NCBI GenBank assembly: GCA_038750655.1
Contig: JBCDGZ010000002.1
Location: forward strand, 1-64,000
Direction of reading: 5' to 3'
DNA: 64,000 nucleotides
Origin: JBCDGZ01 sp038750655
Lineage (GTDB): Bacteria > Bacteroidota > Bacteroidia > Chitinophagales > Saprospiraceae
The notes beneath the pieces were generated by a model, which was given only the letters and a program-made list of their open reading frames with translations, did no database searches and had not been told where the DNA came from. Shown piece by piece: positions 60,865 through 64,000 of this stretch. Every line of letters starts with the position of its first letter. Within the stretch, counting starts at the first letter, position 1. The position numbers and the translations under genes were made by a program.

Positions 60865-61950
60865 CTAGAACTCAATGGAGGCAAGCACCAATTCCAGGCG
60901 CTGCATACGCTCGCGTTTCTTTTTTCCCGGAGCATGAATAAATCCATCGACAAACAGCAATTCATTTTTCTCTGTATTAAGAATCAGATAGCTAAGGAAC
61001 GAGCCTCCCATAAAGTCATTAACGATTTCCCAAATTCCCCGCGCTTCCAGCGTGTAGTTGTTATTGACTTCAATGACTTTGGTGAACATCGGGAGATCAA
61101 TGTCGTTAATCCGCATGTAGGTCCCTTCAATTTCGGTACTGACATACTTGCGCCCCAGCGAATCCCGAATGGATTTGATGCCTTCTTTGGTGAGCTGGGA
61201 TTTATCAGTGTAAGGGATTTTATGCAACATAATATTGCTGCTGGCAAAATCAGTTTCCTTTCTCAACCAGACCAAATCTGGTTCCTTAATAACGGCTACG
61301 TAATCCGCTGGCAATCTAAAGTTGACGCCCATTTTGCCCTGGATTTCACCCGCTAATGTTCTATTCTCCCCCGCCTGAAAGGTAGAGGCTTCAATCTGCT
61401 TGCGATCTGCATCGTTGATGCGCTTAGAGGCTGCTGGAAAGTTCTTACGAATATTTTCAATCAAATCAGCGTCATTAAACCCATACAAGTAAATCAACAG
61501 TTGTCCCTGGGCCCACTTGTCCCGTCCGACTTTGGTTTTGTAGCCCTCACCAGAACGGGATTTTTCAATATTCACCGAACCAATATCGTTGACAATCAAC
61601 CGACTAGTAGCAGAGTTGCCATCATCGACATTTCCCAACAAAATATAGGTCCGCAGTTCTTTGCGAATTGGCTCCTCACTCAATTGCTCCGGGGTATAGT
61701 GGCGCAGATCAAAAATAGGTTCTGGTTGTGGCAAAATAAGATAGGCAGAGCCAAAATAATTGCGGAAAGTATCGCCTACTGTTCCTTCCCAAAGGGCTTG
61801 ATCTGCGACAACGGCCACCTCGTTGGCCTTCCCAAATGCAGTAGCCGGGGCCTCCAGGCTCCGGCCTACTTCATCGGCACAGCTGCTAAAAACAAGGGAA
61901 AAGGTGAAAAAAAGGCATATATAATACAGCGGTCTTGCTAGGTCTTGCAT
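60865..61950 (-). CDS. DUF4837 lipoprotein
   Basis: A 361-residue lipoprotein with signal peptide ending in LVFSSC (lipobox, Cys23). The mature protein has the DUF4837 pattern: GKANEVAVVADQALWEGTVG, LPQPEPIFDLRHYT, KWAQGQLLIYLYGFNDADLI, VKEPDLVWLRKE-like KEPDLVWLRKETDFASS, IPYTDKSQLT and the ending GIWEIVNDFMGGSFLSYLI. The family is Bacteroidota-specific and of unknown role, presumably outer-membrane facing. It stands alone; the palindromic repeat element lies upstream of its start. Confidence 0.85.
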   Translation of the reverse strand: MQDLARPLYYICLFFTFSLVFSSCADEVGRSLEAPATAFGKANEVAVVADQALWEGTVGDTFRNYFGSAYLILPQPEPIFDLRHYTPEQLSEEPIRKELRTYILLGNVDDGNSATSRLIVNDIGSVNIEKSRSGEGYKTKVGRDKWAQGQLLIYLYGFNDADLIENIRKNFPAASKRINDADRKQIEASTFQAGENRTLAGEIQGKMGVNFRLPADYVAVIKEPDLVWLRKETDFASSNIMLHKIPYTDKSQLTKEGIKSIRDSLGRKYVSTEIEGTYMRINDIDLPMFTKVIEVNNNYTLEARGIWEIVNDFMGGSFLSYLILNTEKNELLFVDGFIHAPGKKKRERMQRLELVLASIEF

Positions 61951-62290
61951 AGGTTGAATGGTTTTCTACACGTACAATGATGACAAAAATAAGAAATCGG
62001 GCAGATTTGTGGCAATCCAATTCGACCGCCGTCTGCTGTGTCTATACGAATAGATGCCTATGAGGAGAGCTTTGGTGGGTAAACAAACGCCTTTGGCGTT
62101 CAGGTGGACGCCCGCCTGCCGGCCGGCAGGGTGGAATGCCTTTGGCATTTTGGGTGGACGGTAGACGGTATTTGGCGAACGTAGTGAGACGAAAGAAATG
62201 TGCGGAGCCGCGTTCCTCTACAAACCACTACGTCAGGCCGTCTACCGTCAACCAAAGCACCAAAGGTGCTCAACCCTCTACCGTTCTCCC
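61951..62290. other. Gene-free gap holding palindromic repeat copy C
   Basis: About 130 bases of AT-rich leader next to the DUF4837 start are followed by the palindromic repeat (62086-62270). No coding frame was found, and no exact promoter box. Confidence 0.6.
62086..62270. repeat. Nested palindromic repeat element, copy C
   Basis: It contains AACGCC-ttt-GGCGTT (62086-62100) then CAGGTGGACG; the perfect 16-bp palindrome CCTGCCGGCCGGCAGG (62115-62130); AATGCC-ttt-GGCATT (62135-62149) then TTGGGTGGACGGTAGACGG; and at the right end the inverted tag CCGTCTACCGTCAACCAAA followed by AGCACC-aaa-GGTGCT (62256-62270). It shares the GTGCGGAGC word with copy A. Left and right tags pair over roughly 20 bases. 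Confidence 0.7.
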
Positions 62291-64000
62291 CTACTGCCCA
62301 AGCAAAAACCCACGAACCTGAGCAATCGCCGCCCCAATTGCCGCCGCTTCAAAGTACAACTGCTGCTGATTAAACTCATTTAACCAGATGATGTCTTTCT
62401 GTCCTTGCAGTTGATCGTAGAAGAGCTTGGTTCCCTGCGGGATCGCACCACTTTCGCTGTGTACCACCAGTACCGGTTGGCTGATGTCCGCCGCACTGCC
62501 GATGCCGTCAAAGGTCAGCCAAGGCTCCCAGCTGCTGACAGCGAAGCGATTGTCGTAGTAGCCGCCAGCGGCTTTGCCGGGATTGAGGTAGTAGTCGAAG
62601 GCATTTTCGGGGACAAACATGGCACTAAGTGGGTCAAGCTCACTGGCCGCCAGTACGTAGTCCATTTCGCCGGTGGTGGCGTATTGCTCCTTGGCACTGC
62701 GGGCAGCAGCCAATAGGCCATCCGTACCGCCAGGGCGCATATCGTAGATACCGCGCGCCAGCTCGGCATTGTGCAGCCAGGGTGCAACCAGCGCCAGTTG
62801 CTTGATGCGGCTATCCTGAGCCACAGCGTGCGCCATGTAACCTGCACTTGCACAGATGCCCAGACCACTCAGCTGCTCTTGATTGACATTTTTATGGCCA
62901 CTCAGATAAGTAACTGCGGACTTAATATCTTCAATTTTCAGGTGATAATCTTCCAACTGGCGAGGCTGGCCCTCGCTTTCTCCGAACCCGGTGAAGTCAA
63001 AGGTCAGTGCGATTAAGCCTTGCTCGGCCAGCAGGCTGGCGTAGGCATCTGGCATCTGCTCTTTGACGCTGGTCCAACTCCCGGTTATAATGACAGCCGG
63101 ATAACTGCGGCTAGCATCAAAGCCAGAAGGCAAAAACAGATGGCCTTTCAGGTGCAATCCCTTACTACTGAAGCTAACTTCTTCCATTTGTACCCCACTG
63201 CGAGCAGCCCCGGCGGCGTGAACAGAATAGTGTTCGGGCTGTAGACCGGGCCAGCTGTTCAACAGAATAGTAGGGCTGAAGTATTCTGTGAATCGGACGA
63301 TCTTCCCAGCAGTGTTGGTTTCAAAAATACCGATGTAGGAGTTGTTGTAGTCTTTACCTTCGTTGGTGATAATAGTGCCGCTGTACTGTACGAGGATGAT
63401 ATTGGGGTTGCGGGTAGGAAGGTAGTGCCGCTCGTACTGCTGCTGATAGTCCATCACTCCGCTGTATTGCTGCTTCATCGCCGCTTTTCCGTTCAGCGAT
63501 TTAGGGAAATTATTAGGGGAGAAAGGCATGGTTTGCACTACGTTTTTGTCCATCTCTGCCAATACGGCATCTAGGTTTCTGGCTTCGAGAGCTTTGAAGA
63601 ACCGCTCGACGGGCGCTTGCGCCGCACTCTGATCAGAAAAAGCAGGAATCTGATTATTTTGCACATTCTGCATCGCCAATTGCGGCAGCTCCTGGTTGCC
63701 CGCCTGATCGTAGAGGCTCAGATCAATACGCGCCAGCTTCCATTTGCCATTTTCCATAATGAACTCCGTATCATAGCCGACGAAGACCGTCCAGACATTC
63801 TCACCGCTATCAGTGCTGAGGTAGTGACTGGCCAGCGCATCCAGGGTGGCTGTAGCCCGCTCGCCGGCCACCCAGATGGCAAAGTTGTGCGGCTGATGCA
63901 AGGTCCTTTCAAACCCAGGCAGCAAGGCATGCCAGCCTTCGATAATCTCCGTAGGGCTCTGGAAGCCGGGCTCGCCACCCAGCGCAGAATAGTCGGTGTA
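62291..64000 (-). CDS. NTF2-like/NTF2-like/alpha-beta hydrolase fusion, 5' end outside the window
   Basis: The frame stays open to the right edge (25 more codons beyond the TTG at 63925, beginning YTDYSALGG), so the gene is partial. Domains seen: a SnoaL/NTF2-like part (GWHALLPGFERTLHQPHNFAIW to MENGKWKLARIDLSLYDQ), a second NTF2-like part (VERFFKALEARNLDAVLAEM, IVRFTEYFSPTILLNSW), then an alpha/beta hydrolase (ITGSWTSVKEQMPDAYA, FDFTGFGESEG) with elbow GICASAGYMAH, where a Cys stands at the nucleophile position as in dienelactone hydrolases. The later His and Asp lie near PVLVVHSESGAIPQG. It may hydrolyse esters or lactones; the substrate is unknown. Confidence 0.8.
   Translation of the reverse strand, partial: YTDYSALGGEPGFQSPTEIIEGWHALLPGFERTLHQPHNFAIWVAGERATATLDALASHYLSTDSGENVWTVFVGYDTEFIMENGKWKLARIDLSLYDQAGNQELPQLAMQNVQNNQIPAFSDQSAAQAPVERFFKALEARNLDAVLAEMDKNVVQTMPFSPNNFPKSLNGKAAMKQQYSGVMDYQQQYERHYLPTRNPNIILVQYSGTIITNEGKDYNNSYIGIFETNTAGKIVRFTEYFSPTILLNSWPGLQPEHYSVHAAGAARSGVQMEEVSFSSKGLHLKGHLFLPSGFDASRSYPAVIITGSWTSVKEQMPDAYASLLAEQGLIALTFDFTGFGESEGQPRQLEDYHLKIEDIKSAVTYLSGHKNVNQEQLSGLGICASAGYMAHAVAQDSRIKQLALVAPWLHNAELARGIYDMRPGGTDGLLAAARSAKEQYATTGEMDYVLAASELDPLSAMFVPENAFDYYLNPGKAAGGYYDNRFAVSSWEPWLTFDGIGSAADISQPVLVVHSESGAIPQGTKLFYDQLQGQKDIIWLNEFNQQQLYFEAAAIGAAIAQVRGFLLGQ

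Noticed and set aside
1..64000. tRNA, rRNA, prophage or insertion sequence genes
   Set aside because: No cloverleaf with a T-arm and CCA end, no rRNA-like stretch, and no transposase, integrase or phage structural gene was recognised on reading. A tRNAscan and domain search would be the decisive test.

Overview
The window looks like chromosomal DNA of a Bacteroidota bacterium, most likely in the Saprospiria/Lewinella neighbourhood; the family-level placement is inference. The signs are a GldH gliding lipoprotein, several secreted proteins with type IX secretion (T9SS) sorting tails, Bacteroidota-restricted families (DUF2723, DUF4834-like, DUF4837), a TonB-dependent receptor with a carboxypeptidase-like N-terminal domain, and several upstream TAnnTTTG boxes, the -7 element of this phylum. 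No tRNA, rRNA, transposase, integrase, phage gene or CRISPR array was seen. Most of the window is ordinary core genome.

Layout. 1-8.6 kb: the start of a SpoIIM-like gene divergent from an RDD protein, then rlmD, a small conserved protein, a phosphorelay set (hybrid kinase, Hpt protein, CheY-like receiver), rfbA and an M20 peptidase. 8.6-20.8 kb: a repeat-bearing gap, a small orphan, a VWA/CoxE-like protein, a flippase-like membrane protein, a giant FG-GAP T9SS protein, an ABC-F ATPase, a TlpA-like thioredoxin, grpE-dnaJ and gldH. 20.8-28.4 kb: kynU, ogt, a two-component pair divergent from a Cys-rich secreted protein, hisIE, an OmpA-like lipoprotein and a large unknown protein. 28.5-36 kb: two tandem paralogous T9SS proteins, a small lipoprotein and rlmN. 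36-45 kb: a DUF3089 lipoprotein, a histidine kinase, a TonB receptor, a PD40/OmpA protein and a small unknown. 44-50 kb (minus strand): an aspartoacylase-like enzyme, thiL, an SDR, a Crp-family regulator, a GH53 galactanase, an RluA-type enzyme and a 50-residue membrane protein absent from ordinary ORF lists. 50-56 kb: a degenerate N-terminal copy of a DUF2723 protein, the full DUF2723 protein, rpiB and an M28 peptidase. 56-64 kb: a gene-poor stretch with palindromic repeats and a tandem RNA-like array, then htpG, an ECF sigma/anti-sigma pair, DUF4837, another palindromic repeat and a hydrolase that runs off the end.

The most unusual item is at 56.42-56.90 kb. A roughly 195-bp unit occurs twice in full and once in part, between two minus-strand terminators. 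Two stems recur in each copy. Every apparent mismatch on the plus strand is A-C, which becomes a G-U wobble on the minus strand, and several pairs change on both sides. Each unit ends in a hairpin plus U-run when read on the minus strand. This is what a tandem family of structured small RNAs would look like, and I do not recognise it. Two further noncoding families are present: nested palindromic elements (10.63-10.89, 56.17-56.38 and 62.09-62.27 kb) and a hairpin element with inverted ends (8.78-8.95 and 20.69-20.77 kb). A set of 11-bp-spaced TAACA repeats between the kinase operon and the Cys-rich secreted protein suggests a closed sensory circuit.
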